A stretch of DNA of 25,094 nucleotides, taken from NCBI GenBank assembly GCA_046727175.1, contig JBKPCD010000154.1, forward strand, positions 1 to 25,094. Direction: 5' to 3'. The translations under genes and the position numbers were made by a program. The notes under the pieces are model-generated. The model saw only the letters and a program-made list of their open reading frames with translations, was not told where the DNA came from and did no database searches. Below, one piece after another: positions 13,316 to 21,121 of this stretch (position 1 is its first letter; every line of letters starts with the position of its first letter). Source of the stretch: JBKPCD01 sp046727175 (GTDB lineage: Bacteria; Acidobacteriota; Vicinamibacteria; Vicinamibacterales; 2-12-FULL-66-21).

Positions 13316-13762
13316 GACAGCCTTCCTTGTCGAAAACACTCCGGGCGCGATGACGTCCGGGCGGTGGAGACGGCGGCAGTTTGTGGATGAACGGAGCGGT
13401 GCCTGCAGAGGCGACCGCACGAGGGACGCTGGTCAGCATGACGGCGCTGGGTCCTTGGATGCCCCGTTTTCGTGAGAAGGGACGCTCAGGCTACCACAGG
13501 CTCTCGCTGAGCATCAATCACGGTGGCTGCTCGGAAATGCCCGCGAATAGCTGCTCGGAACGTGCGGCCGATAGTTCGGAGTTCCGTGGCTCGGGAGCTC
13601 CGTCTTGTGCCGGGAGACGGGGTTCGGGGCTCGGGATTCGCTTGATTGGTGAGAATGGGCCTGCTACTCTAGTCGCACCCCAGCAATTCAGCCGCTCCCA
13701 GGAGCAGTGTGCCTCGCGAGTCCGCGACCGAAAGGTCTCGACCGCAGGGAGCAGGGATACGT
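13316..13762. other. 447-bp non-coding spacer between divergent genes
   Basis: It should contain the promoter of the GTPase operon (minus) and of the small gene at 13763 (plus), but I cannot assign convincing boxes. It holds the 24-bp repeat pair and a G-rich stretch around 13617-13640 ('ggttcggggctcgggattcg', 13620-13639) of a sort that recurs in acidobacterial intergenic regions (from memory). No ORF here looks coding. Confidence 0.4.
13526..13573. repeat. Two imperfect 24-bp tandem units
   Basis: Unit 1 (13526-13549) and unit 2 (13550-13573) both begin GCTGCTCGGAA and end in a GATA/AATA-like tail; 'GTTCGGAG' then follows as a degenerate third start. It lies upstream of the GTPase operon and could be a regulatory site. 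Confidence 0.4.
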
Positions 13763-13978
13763 ATGAATTTCGGCCGGCTGCAGATCGCTACACTCTGGCG
13801 GGTCTCGAAAGATGGCGTAGAGCGTCGTGCCGCGGTCCTCGACGGCACCAACGGGGCAAGGCTGGTGATTCTGGAACCAGACCGAATCGTCCAGTGGGAA
13901 ACCTTCCGCGCAATGCGGCACCTTCGCCAGCGTGCCGTCGAAATCCGGCGCAGGTTACGGGTCGACGGCTGGCGGTAG
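13763..13978 (+). CDS. Small hypothetical protein
   Basis: An ATG at 13763 follows an AGGGA RBS with 5-base spacing. The 71-residue product starts 'MNFGRLQIATLWRVSKDGVE' and ends in a basic helix ('RHLRQRAVEIRRRLRVDGWR'). Composition looks like a beta-rich N-terminal part ('RRAAVLDGTNGARLVILEPD') plus one helix. I recognise no family. Support comes from the RBS, plausible residue use and the hairpin that follows at 14003. A false call remains possible. Confidence 0.4.
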   Translation: MNFGRLQIATLWRVSKDGVERRAAVLDGTNGARLVILEPDRIVQWETFRAMRHLRQRAVEIRRRLRVDGWR

Positions 13979-14002
13979 GACCGAACCCGCCTCTTCTCAG
14001 CG

Positions 14003-14026
14003 CGCGTGGGGTCCCAACCCCACGCG
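14003..14026. terminator. Hairpin terminator between convergent genes
   Basis: A perfect 9-bp stem CGCGTGGGG (14003-14011) with CCCCACGCG (14018-14026) and loop TCCCAA. It separates the plus-strand small gene from the minus-strand VIT/VWA gene, which ends 16 bases further on. No T-tract is present. Confidence 0.6.
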
Positions 14027-14041
14027 TTGCGGCTGGACTCG

Positions 14042-16519
14042 CTAGGTTGACCCCCTCCGCTCGCTCGCCGCGGCCTCGGGCCCGACTACTGAGCTACCGG
14101 CGTTCTGCGGGAACAGAAACAGCGTCGCCTTCTGTATCCAGGTCGGCTCACCTGGCGCAGCGGGGGCCACCACGTCCAGCCATTCCTTTGCCTTGTGCGC
14201 GAGCAGCTCCCATTCGTCTGCGATCTCATTGGCGCGCGTTGCGAGCCAGACCAGCGCCAGGGCGGTAGCCCAGGCGCGCCGCACCTCGTCTGCCGGCGCA
14301 TCCTTCAGAGCGGCCTCCAATTCCGACACGTCGCGGCCGATGACTCCAGCGAGCTCCGATGTGAGATCCCAGGATCCATCCGCGCGCTGCAGTTTGACGA
14401 CCGCGTGAAAACCTGGCGGGACACGTCGCCTGGGCGATGCAGTTGGAGGCATAGGCGGCGACAACAGCTCACCGGGACGGTCCATCGCGCCCGGCGCACG
14501 GTCTTCGCGAGCCGAAAACACGGAAGGCATGTGCCACCCGATGCGGGAAGCGTGTGGACGCACGGCTCCGAAGCTGAGAGCGGCGTGCGTGCTCGCTGCG
14601 TCCGGCATCCCCGCCGTCACCTGGTGGAGCGAGGCTCTCCTCAATGTGCCGTTCTGCAACCCGCCCCAGCCGTGCGTGAGCGCAACGGGCACTCGCCGAA
14701 GTTTCATGTCGCCGTGCACGGGCGTGTCGCGTCGTTCAACCGCAACATACGACGTCTCGCGTGAGACGAGCCCGTAACGAATGCTGAGCGCGACGATTTC
14801 CTGCGTGACGCTGCTCTCCTTCCGCGCTTTCTGCCGTGAGCCGCGCGAGGCAATCCACTCCGGACTCTCCTCGAGCTCGCGGATGCGTGCGCGCGCGGCG
14901 AGCGTGCCGACGGCGCGACCGACAGTCGCGCGAGTAGGGTCGACGTGCACTTCGAAGGTCGCCGTCCCCGATGGCATGGTTGCAGTGAGCCGCACGGTCG
15001 TGTGTCGGAGATTCTTGACGAAGGCATAGATTACGAGCCGTCCGCCGGCGAGGACGGGTGGAACCTTCACCGGCGCCGGTATGGCCGCGAGCCCGCCCCA
15101 CGCGAGCTGAACGTCGGTAACTGCCGGCGAGAGCAAACGCCCGAACTGACGGACGACTTTGGGCTCGATCCGCTCACCGGGATAGATGAATTCAGCAGTG
15201 CCCCCGCCTGCCCGCGCCAGCCCCTTGACGAGGTGATGACTTGCTCCCGCGCCGATGCCGAACGTGAAAATGCGCGCGGAGGCCGCGTGCGCGCTCGCGA
15301 GACGCAACACGGCATCGGTGTTCGTGACCTGGCCATCGGTGAGCACGACGACTTGCCTGGCGAGGCCGGGTTGGGGTGGTTGCTGGAGGACGAATTGCAG
15401 CGCCGGCAGTATTTCCGTCCCCCCGAGATCCGCCTGAAGCCCGGCGACGTGGGTGCTCGCCTGTTCCAGGCTCGTCTCGTCGTAGCTGCGATTCTCTGGA
15501 AAAAGCGGCTGAAACGTCGACCCGAAACTCACGATATTGAAGCGGCATCCCGGGACCATCGATCGAAGACACAGCTGCAGCGCATTGCGTACCTCGTCGA
15601 TCGAGGTTCCGTCCATCGATCCCGATCGATCCACGAGAAAGATCAGCTCGTTGGGGACGGTGGCGTGGTCCAGGCGCGGAATGAAGCCGACAGCGATTGC
15701 TGATTCATCTCCTTCGTCTCGCTCAATCCACGCTTGCGGAACGTCGAGCCCGGCGGCCTCGACGGACAGCACGAAGTCGCGATCGAGGGCGGCTTCGCGC
15801 TGCGAGAGCGTGACGGTTGCTTCGTGCCCATTCATCGCGACTGCGACGGGGTGAGAGGGAGACTCGACGCGCGAGATGCTGCCGGGCATCGCCAGGCGCA
15901 CTGACAGGCCGAGCCCGTACGGCACGCGCCAGGCCACCGGCGGGTTCAGCGACTCTGCGTCGGAACGACCCACGCCACAGTGGTCTTCGGCAGGCGCAAA
16001 CCGTGGTGAGACCGTCGTGGGAACGGTGAACCGCAGGCCGCTGCCATCGACTGCGAGCTCGGTGACATACGTCAGCCTCAGAAGCACTTCCTTGCCCGGC
16101 GGCAGGTTCCCGACGTTCGCCTGGAAGACATCCGGCCGCTCCTCGTCGAGCAGAAACCCGCCGTCCCCGCGCTCGATCGCATCGTCGTACATCCGGAAAG
16201 CTTCTTCCCGTTCCTTCACTTCGCCGACGACGAGTGTGCCGTCGATGATTGCTTCGAAACCGCAGACCGCCGCCCCTTCGTCCAACGGGAACACGTACAC
16301 GGCTTCAATCGGAGTCGCTTCGCGATTCACGTATCGCTGCGTTATCACGACGCGCCCACAAAAGCTCGAGATCTCGGCATCAACAGTGACGCCGGCGAGC
16401 GGCACGGGCGCCTCATTCGTCGTGAACAAGCCGGAACGAATTGCACTGGGTTGTTCGAGCATCTGCGCTGCCTTCTTTCTGCCTCGAGGCTCTGTCCTTC
16501 TCATCGCTCTACTCGTCAT
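14042..16519 (-). CDS. VIT and VWA domain protein
   Basis: About 825 residues. The N-terminal VIT domain (~25-160, 'AEISSFCGRVVITQRYVNRE', 'VYVFPLDEGAAVCGFEAIID', 'RPDVFQANVGNLPPG') is followed by a von Willebrand type A domain (~290-460) whose metal site DRSGS is at 297-301, with 'GGTEILPAL' and 'VVLTDGQVTN' completing the MIDAS. The C-terminal ~110 residues ('VVKLQRADGSWDLTSELAGV', 'WATALALVWLATRANEIADE', 'EWELLAHKAKEWLDVV') resemble the tail of eukaryotic VWA5A/PARP4-type VIT proteins. No signal peptide is seen, so it is probably cytosolic. The ATG at 16519 overlaps the MerR stop by 11 bases; an ATG at 16504 is an alternative. It is coupled to the MerR gene and likely under its control. 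Confidence 0.88.
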   Translation of the reverse strand: MTSRAMRRTEPRGRKKAAQMLEQPSAIRSGLFTTNEAPVPLAGVTVDAEISSFCGRVVITQRYVNREATPIEAVYVFPLDEGAAVCGFEAIIDGTLVVGEVKEREEAFRMYDDAIERGDGGFLLDEERPDVFQANVGNLPPGKEVLLRLTYVTELAVDGSGLRFTVPTTVSPRFAPAEDHCGVGRSDAESLNPPVAWRVPYGLGLSVRLAMPGSISRVESPSHPVAVAMNGHEATVTLSQREAALDRDFVLSVEAAGLDVPQAWIERDEGDESAIAVGFIPRLDHATVPNELIFLVDRSGSMDGTSIDEVRNALQLCLRSMVPGCRFNIVSFGSTFQPLFPENRSYDETSLEQASTHVAGLQADLGGTEILPALQFVLQQPPQPGLARQVVVLTDGQVTNTDAVLRLASAHAASARIFTFGIGAGASHHLVKGLARAGGGTAEFIYPGERIEPKVVRQFGRLLSPAVTDVQLAWGGLAAIPAPVKVPPVLAGGRLVIYAFVKNLRHTTVRLTATMPSGTATFEVHVDPTRATVGRAVGTLAARARIRELEESPEWIASRGSRQKARKESSVTQEIVALSIRYGLVSRETSYVAVERRDTPVHGDMKLRRVPVALTHGWGGLQNGTLRRASLHQVTAGMPDAASTHAALSFGAVRPHASRIGWHMPSVFSAREDRAPGAMDRPGELLSPPMPPTASPRRRVPPGFHAVVKLQRADGSWDLTSELAGVIGRDVSELEAALKDAPADEVRRAWATALALVWLATRANEIADEWELLAHKAKEWLDVVAPAAPGEPTWIQKATLFLFPQNAGSSVVGPEAAASERRGST

Positions 16520-16940
16520 CGCCGTCGTCCGCTCCTCCGAAGTGCTGACGACACCACGTGACGAGCTCCTGCAGCCTGCCTGGCGCCGGCATACGAACGT
16601 TGCCGGCGATGTGCAGTTCCACGCCGGGGGCAACGGAAAGGCGTCGCCACAGCGCTCGCGGAACATCCGACGCATCGTCGAGGCTGCGTGGCCGTGCACC
16701 CGCCGAACGCGGCTCGCCACGATCCAGCACGCGGCGAATCTCGTCCAACGACCGGCCGCGCTCCTGTAGTTCCTTGACGCGCAGCAGCTGATCGAGATGC
16801 TCGGGACCATAGTGATTGCCGCGTCCGACCCCGAGCGGCGGAGGCAGCAACCCTTCCTGCACGTAGTAGCGCACGGTCCGCCGGGAAACACCGCCGAGAT
16901 CGGCCAGGTCACCAATGGCATAACGCACTGCGTCGGCCAT
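16509..16940 (-). CDS. MerR-family transcriptional regulator
   Basis: A 143-residue protein. The N-terminal winged helix-turn-helix is typical of MerR ('YAIGDLADLGGVSRRTVRYY', 'VQEGLLPPPLGVGRGNHYG'), followed by 'LLRVKELQERGRSLDEIRRV' and a short C-terminal region without the Cys set of metal sensors ('APGVELHIAGNVRMPAPGR'). MerR proteins bind a dyad between overlong-spaced -35 and -10 boxes and untwist the DNA to activate. Exactly such a dyad lies in the spacer of its own promoter. It overlaps the VIT/VWA start, forming one transcription unit. The effector is unknown. Confidence 0.92.
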   Translation of the reverse strand: MADAVRYAIGDLADLGGVSRRTVRYYVQEGLLPPPLGVGRGNHYGPEHLDQLLRVKELQERGRSLDEIRRVLDRGEPRSAGARPRSLDDASDVPRALWRRLSVAPGVELHIAGNVRMPAPGRLQELVTWCRQHFGGADDGDDE

Positions 16941-16947
16941 GGCCCGT

Positions 16948-16977
16948 TTTATATGACAGCAGCTGTCGCATTGTCAA
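16948..16977 (-). promoter_or_regulatory. MerR-type promoter with operator dyad in an 18-bp spacer, probably leaderless
   Basis: On the minus strand: -35 TTGACA (16977-16972, perfect), an 18-bp spacer, and -10 TATAAA (16953-16948). The spacer contains the dyad GACAGC-T-GCTGTC (16967-16955). The -10 ends only 7 bases before the ATG at 16940, so transcription should start at or next to the start codon, giving a leaderless mRNA. Confidence 0.7.
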
Positions 16978-17023
16978 CTGTCACATTTATGGAGCTCGCA
17001 CGCATGAAAGGGGGATTGGTCCC

Positions 17024-17050
17024 TGATGCGTGATGTGTGATGATTGATGC
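17024..17050 (+). promoter_or_regulatory. Four tandem TGATGNN heptads before the antitoxin start
   Basis: TGATGCG, TGATGTG, TGATGAT and TGATGCA follow each other with exact 7-bp period from 17024, the last heptad running into the A of the ATG at 17051. No Shine-Dalgarno is present. Toxin-antitoxin pairs normally repress their own promoter through repeated short sites bound by the ribbon-helix-helix antitoxin, so this is a candidate operator. Confidence 0.45.
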
Positions 17051-17269
17051 ATGCGTACCACCTTGGACATCGACGATGACGCGCTTCAGGCGGCGAAAGA
17101 GATCGCGGCAATGCGGGGAAGTACGCTCGGACGAGTGGTGTCGGATCTGATGAAACAGGCGCTCATGCCTGCGCGCACGACGAAAGTGCGGAACGGTGTT
17201 CCTCTCCTTCCGCTCCGGAGGGGCGCACCGGTGACGATGAAGCGGGTTAACGAGCTACGCGACGAGTGA
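17051..17269 (+). CDS. VapB-type ribbon-helix-helix antitoxin
   Basis: 72 residues. The N-terminus 'MRTTLDIDDDALQAAKEIAA' followed by 'RGSTLGRVVSDLMKQAL' is a typical ribbon-helix-helix DNA-binding domain that dimerises and binds the operator; the C-terminal part ('NGVPLLPLRRGAPVTMKRVN') is the flexible toxin-neutralising segment. The stop TGA overlaps the toxin ATG by one base (17269), as usual for type II pairs. It should repress its own promoter together with the toxin. Confidence 0.88.
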   Translation: MRTTLDIDDDALQAAKEIAAMRGSTLGRVVSDLMKQALMPARTTKVRNGVPLLPLRRGAPVTMKRVNELRDE

Positions 17270-17742
17270 TGAAGCGTCCCGCCCTGCTCGATGTGAACGT
17301 CCTCATCGCTCTCTTCGACCCGGGGCACGTTCACCACGAACTTGCGCACGACTGGTTTGCTGAAGAAAGCACCAATGGCTGGGCGACATGCCCGTTGACG
17401 GAATTGGCTTTCGTTCGAATCCTGTCGAATCCCGCTCTGGGTCCCGATCCCGAGCGTCCCCTGACGTTGCTCCGCCACCTTCGGCAGTTCTGCAAGAGCG
17501 CCGACCACGTGTTCTGGACCGACACCCTCTCCCTTCGTGACGAGAAGGTGTTCGATCTCGCGTTCGCGTCACACCGGCAGCTCACCGACGTGTATTTGCT
17601 GGGGCTGGCGCACAAGAAAGGCGGCCGACTGGCGACCTTCGATCGGACGATCCCCGTGAAGGCCGTCGTCGGCGCCCATTCTGGTGTACTTCAGATCATC
17701 TCGCCTGTGGAGAGCCAGAGCCTGTCACCTACTTCTCACTGA
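17269..17742 (+). CDS. VapC-type PIN-domain ribonuclease toxin
   Basis: 157 residues matching the PIN family first known from the many Mycobacterium VapC toxins. The acidic magnesium-binding set is visible: Asp8 ('LLDVNVLIALFD'), Glu45 ('CPLTELAFVRI'), Asp107 ('LTDVYLLGLAHK') and Asp125 ('LATFDRTIPV'). Such toxins cleave tRNA or rRNA at specific sites and are held inactive by the antitoxin. ATG at 17269 is preferred over the GTG at 17266 because it overlaps the antitoxin stop. The 3' end runs 14 bases into the convergent cupredoxin gene. Confidence 0.9.
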   Translation: MKRPALLDVNVLIALFDPGHVHHELAHDWFAEESTNGWATCPLTELAFVRILSNPALGPDPERPLTLLRHLRQFCKSADHVFWTDTLSLRDEKVFDLAFASHRQLTDVYLLGLAHKKGGRLATFDRTIPVKAVVGAHSGVLQIISPVESQSLSPTSH

Positions 17743-18355
17743 CCCGCGCCTCCAGACGCATCCACGGATGGATGCAGCACTGGAACTTCACCGTGCCGGC
17801 TTCGCCGATCTCCTCGCGGTACGTCGCGCCGGGCTTGACGAAGTCGTCCTCTTCGAGCGCGGCGCATTCCGGCGCGACTACGGGGACGTGAGCGAGTGTG
17901 TTGAGATCGGGAACGATGCCGCCGCCGTACTCCTTCACCTCGGTGAACGTGTGCTCCTCACCGCCACGATTGATCGCGACGAACGTCTGCCCAACCTTTG
18001 CCGTCGTGATTGGAGGAGCGAAGTGCCAGGCGCCAACCGCGGCGTGCTTCGTCAGTTCGTCGATGAACTTCTGGAACGTCATGCCACCGGAGCGCACGCA
18101 CGCCCCTGCCCCTATGACCGCATCGAAGGTCGTTGGATCGCACGCATCCTGCATCGTCACCTGCCGCTCGAGTTGGCCGCCCGCTGCGGCCGCACTCGGC
18201 GGATTCGCTTGCGTGGTCGGGTTGGCGGGTACAGACGATGGGCTGACGGGCGCCGCCGTCGATTCCGGACCTGACGAGGTGGAGTGACTACAGCCGACTG
18301 CGAGTCCGGTTGATACCACGACCGCCAACAAGACGCCGACAGTGCTTCGAGACAT
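17729..18355 (-). CDS. Cupredoxin-like (blue copper) lipoprotein
   Basis: A 208-residue protein starting at ATG 18355 after AAGGAG. The leader 'VGVLLAVVVSTGLAVGC' ends in a lipobox-type Cys, so it is probably lipid-anchored. A Ser/Pro/Ala-rich linker follows, then a cupredoxin domain. Copper ligands are visible: a His in 'GGEEHTFTEV' and the Cys-His-Met set in 'FQCCIHPWMRLEARV', as in type 1 copper proteins that shuttle electrons outside the cytoplasm. 'VTMQDACDPTTFDAVIGAGA' gives an extra Cys pair before the domain. Its redox partner is not in the window. Confidence 0.85.
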   Translation of the reverse strand: MSRSTVGVLLAVVVSTGLAVGCSHSTSSGPESTAAPVSPSSVPANPTTQANPPSAAAAGGQLERQVTMQDACDPTTFDAVIGAGACVRSGGMTFQKFIDELTKHAAVGAWHFAPPITTAKVGQTFVAINRGGEEHTFTEVKEYGGGIVPDLNTLAHVPVVAPECAALEEDDFVKPGATYREEIGEAGTVKFQCCIHPWMRLEARVSEK

Positions 18356-18560
18356 AAGATGGCTCCTTTCGCGCCCCGGAACAGGCAAACGCACTGCCGG
18401 CGCTGCGTCGGCCGATCCCCTGTGAATCCGGCCTGCTGTGACACTGATGGCTTACGCAGCAAGTCGCAGGTTTACCTGTGACGTAACTCGACGCGGTATT
18501 TTGAAGCGGAGATGAATCTGAACGCGCTGCGCCCGAACGAAGTCGTGGGGCGTCCGTCGT

Positions 18561-20102
18561 TCATCCGCCCGAGTTCGTCATCTGCTCATATAAGGTGCGG
18601 ACGGTCGCGATGGTGTCTGCGTCCGCAGCAGACTTGTCGGGTCGGTATCGCTTCACGCGCGCGAAGCGCAGCGCGAGACCACCGGGATACTGGCTCTCCT
18701 GGATCTCGTTGAACGCGACCTCGACTACGAGCTCGGGACGGAGGTAGACAGTGTAAGCATCGCGGGCGGTTTCGAGCTCGAGGAACTTCTTCGTCTGCCA
18801 CGCGAGCATCTCGTCGGTCATCCCTTTGAACGTTTTTCCCAGCATCACGAACCCGCCCGCCAGGTGGCGCGCCCCCAGGTGAAGGTTGCTGAGGGTTCCT
18901 TGCCTGCGGCCGTGGCCCCATTCGGCCGCGAGCACCACGAGATCGAGCGTGCGCGCGCGCTTCACCTTGATCCACGCCTGTCCCCGTCGTCCGGCCGCAT
19001 ACGTCCCGCCAGTCGCTTTGGCCATCACGCCTTCCTGACCGTTGGCGATCGAGCGTTCTTGAAACGCCAGCGCCTCGTCAGGCCGTGCGGTCACGATTCG
19101 GGGAACGCGCCACTTCACCGGCACGATGCGCTCGATCGCCGCCATCCGGTTCGTAAGCGGTTCATCGAGAATCGCCTGGCCGTCGAGGTACAACGCGTCG
19201 AAGAAAGCGGGCGTGAGCGGCAGCTCTCGACGTTGCGCCTCGACATCGAGCTTGCGGCCGAACCGGCGCATCGTCACCTGAAATGGCAAAGGCATCCCAT
19301 CGCGGCGGAAGGCCATCACCTCTCCGTCGAGGATGATTTCGCGCGCGGGAAGGGCGGCAACTATCTCGACGATCTCCGGCACCGCGACGGTCACGTCCCG
19401 CAGGTTTCTCGAGAACACGCGCACGTCATCGTTCGACTTGTGGACCTGAATTCGCGCGCCATCCAGCTTGTACTCGAGCGAGACCTCGCCCAGTTCTTGG
19501 ATGGCCTCTTCTACGGTTTCCGCCGATTGTGCCAGCATTGGCTGAACCGGTAGACCAGGCTGAATGATGAAACGCGCGAGCGCCGCATCGCCCTCCGTCA
19601 GCGCCGCGCGCGCGACCGGCGCCAGCGCGCCGGCCATCATCGCGGCTCGCCTGAGACGCGTCGACGAAACGTCTGCCGCGCGCGCCACGGCTTCGACGAG
19701 CACGCCCTCGAGCGCGCCCTGTCGCAGCTCGCCGAACAGCAGCCGGACGATGAAGTCCTGTTCGTCATAGGTCGCGCGGCGAAGCACGTCCCGGAGGATC
19801 TGGCTTCTGGCGGCATTGGATCCCGCTCCTGACGCGGCGGCGGCACGCTCGAAGGCCTCGTCGACGTCTCTCAGCTCCAGGGTCGCGGATTCGGCCGGCA
19901 CGACGTCGCGTAGCGCGCCAAGCGTGCTCCAGCCTACGCCGATGCGCCCCTGACGCGGCGAGCCGCTCAGAAACTCGACCGCAATCTCGATCTCATCCTG
20001 CGAGAGTCGCTTCAGGTACGCGGAGAGGTGACCGATCTTCGCCAGCCGTGCATTCGTTTCCGCGACTGCCTTCGATGCCGACACCAGCTCTCCAAACCGC
20101 AT
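18561..20102 (-). CDS. ATP-dependent DNA ligase
   Basis: 513 residues. An N-terminal helical DNA-binding region (~1-170, 'LLFGELRQGALEGVLVEAVA') is followed by the nucleotidyltransferase core: motif I 'LEYKLDGARIQVHK' with the adenylated Lys212, 'EIILDGEVMAFR' (motif III), 'EGVMAKATGGTYAAGRRG' and 'WIKVKRARTLDLVVLAAE' (motifs IV-V), then the OB domain ('LVVEVAFNEIQESQ', motif VI region 'ALRFARVKRYRPDKS'). It seals nicks using ATP, as an accessory to the essential NAD-dependent ligase. The ATG at 20102 is chosen because homologues begin 'MRFGELV'; an ATG at 20126 is also in frame. No Ku or polymerase neighbour is present. Confidence 0.93.
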   Translation of the reverse strand: MRFGELVSASKAVAETNARLAKIGHLSAYLKRLSQDEIEIAVEFLSGSPRQGRIGVGWSTLGALRDVVPAESATLELRDVDEAFERAAAASGAGSNAARSQILRDVLRRATYDEQDFIVRLLFGELRQGALEGVLVEAVARAADVSSTRLRRAAMMAGALAPVARAALTEGDAALARFIIQPGLPVQPMLAQSAETVEEAIQELGEVSLEYKLDGARIQVHKSNDDVRVFSRNLRDVTVAVPEIVEIVAALPAREIILDGEVMAFRRDGMPLPFQVTMRRFGRKLDVEAQRRELPLTPAFFDALYLDGQAILDEPLTNRMAAIERIVPVKWRVPRIVTARPDEALAFQERSIANGQEGVMAKATGGTYAAGRRGQAWIKVKRARTLDLVVLAAEWGHGRRQGTLSNLHLGARHLAGGFVMLGKTFKGMTDEMLAWQTKKFLELETARDAYTVYLRPELVVEVAFNEIQESQYPGGLALRFARVKRYRPDKSAADADTIATVRTLYEQMTNSGG

Positions 20103-20148
20103 ACGCGAATCGTACCGCGGATTCATGCGGATGCTGGCGGATAGACCC

Positions 20149-20203
20149 CACGAGACCCGGATTTTCGCGGATGTCCGCGGATCCGATCACACGAGACGCG
20201 GAT
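20149..20203 (-). repeat. Inverted copies of the 31-bp repeat core
   Basis: The minus strand carries ATCCGCGTCTCGTG (20203-20190), identical to the core of the plus-strand array, and a variant with 'ATCCGCGAAAATCCGGGTCTCG' divided into its two halves between 20172 and 20149. Two further CGCGGAT boxes (20166-20172, 20176-20182) lie between. Together with the right-hand array this makes a long imperfect inverted repeat around a ~100-bp middle. Confidence 0.65.
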
Positions 20204-20322
20204 GAACGCCGATTTTCCCGGATACAGCGGTCGCGCGCCGACCGAACGTCGGCGCCTTCTCTGCCGCGCTTCGCGTGGCGCGACCGATCGTCCGGCCGCA
20301 GTTCGCGAACTCGGCATCTGCG

Positions 20323-20508
20323 GATATCAGCGAGAATCCACGTCTCGTGGGGATCCGTATGCGGCGAAAATCCGCGTCTCGTGTAACTCGATCCGCGAGA
20401 ATCCGCGTCTCGTCCAACTCGATCCGCGAGAATCCGCGTCTCGTGTAACTCGATCCGCGAGAGTCCGCGTCTCGTCTAACTCGATCCGTGAGAATCCGCG
20501 TCTCCGGT
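20323..20508 (+). repeat. 31-bp tandem repeat array
   Basis: Four full units start at 20385, 20416, 20447 and 20478, each beginning AACTCGATCCG and containing the core ATCCGCGTCTCG or a close variant, with exact 31-bp spacing. Two diverged units precede them (20323-20350, 20351-20384). Each unit can fold: CTCG-ATCCG-CGAG and CGAGA-(7)-TCTCG share bases, so alternative hairpins exist. There are no unique spacers, so it is not a CRISPR array. It ends just before the TerB-like gene. Confidence 0.8.
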
Positions 20509-20543
20509 AGGGGATCCGTGTAGGATCGTGTCGGAGAGACGTC

Positions 20544-21116
20544 ATGGCCGACAACGACGCATTCGCGGACCGCCGACGGGCCGCCGAAGAGGACTATTTC
20601 AGGAAGAGGGATCGCGAGCTGATCACTAAGATGCGTCAGGCCGCGTCAGCCGATCAGGCGCGGCGTGACATGATCGCGAAGACGGGGCTCACCGACCCGG
20701 AGTTGCTGCGCGAACTCAGCGATCTTGGGTTCACGCCCGACACCGTCATTCTGTTGCCGCTCGTGCCGATCGTCCAGGTCGCCTGGGCCGAAGGCGGCAT
20801 TACACCCGCCGAACGAGCTCTGATCTTCGAGTTCGCGCGCGCTCGTGGCATCGAAGCCGGAAGCGCTGCCGAGGGGCTGTTGCACGACTGGCTCGCAACG
20901 CAGCCGCGGCCGGAGGTTTTCAGCCGTGCGCAGCGACTGATTCGCGCGATGCTCGAGTCGGGAGGCAACGATGGCCTGACGTTTTCAGTCGATGACCTGA
21001 TCGAACAATCCGAGAAGATCGCCGCAGCGTCGGGCGGAGTATTCGGGCTGCGGACGATTTCCGCAGAAGAACGCCGCATACTGCAGCAGATTGGATCGAA
21101 CCTGAAGAGCCGGTGA
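20544..21116 (+). CDS. TerB-like helical protein
   Basis: 190 residues starting 7 bases after GGAGAG-type purines. The N-terminal ~40 residues are charged and helical ('DRRRAAEEDYFRKRDRELIT'). The middle (~50-120) looks like a TerB/DjlA fold: 'LLPLVPIVQVAWAEGGITPA' then 'ERALIFEFARARGIE', an acidic, mostly helical unit named after tellurite-resistance proteins. The C-terminus includes 'VFGLRTISAEERRILQQIGS'. No signal peptide, so probably cytosolic. In this setting the role is unknown and no tellurite gene cluster is near. Fold assignment is by pattern only. Confidence 0.65.
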   Translation: MADNDAFADRRRAAEEDYFRKRDRELITKMRQAASADQARRDMIAKTGLTDPELLRELSDLGFTPDTVILLPLVPIVQVAWAEGGITPAERALIFEFARARGIEAGSAAEGLLHDWLATQPRPEVFSRAQRLIRAMLESGGNDGLTFSVDDLIEQSEKIAAASGGVFGLRTISAEERRILQQIGSNLKSR

Positions 21117-21121
21117 ACGTA

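Noticed and set aside
13381..14268. Plus-strand ORF of 295 codons across the spacer and the end of the VIT/VWA gene
   Set aside because: Ser/Arg/Pro-rich text without motifs; it spans a hairpin and overlaps a real gene end.
14915..15703. Possible separate plus-strand gene (252 codons) in the VIT/VWA region
   Set aside because: It lies opposite the VWA domain with an intact metal site; composition and lack of an RBS mark it as a shadow.
20323..20508. Possible CRISPR array
   Set aside because: The 31-bp units are directly tandem without unique spacers, and no cas gene is near.
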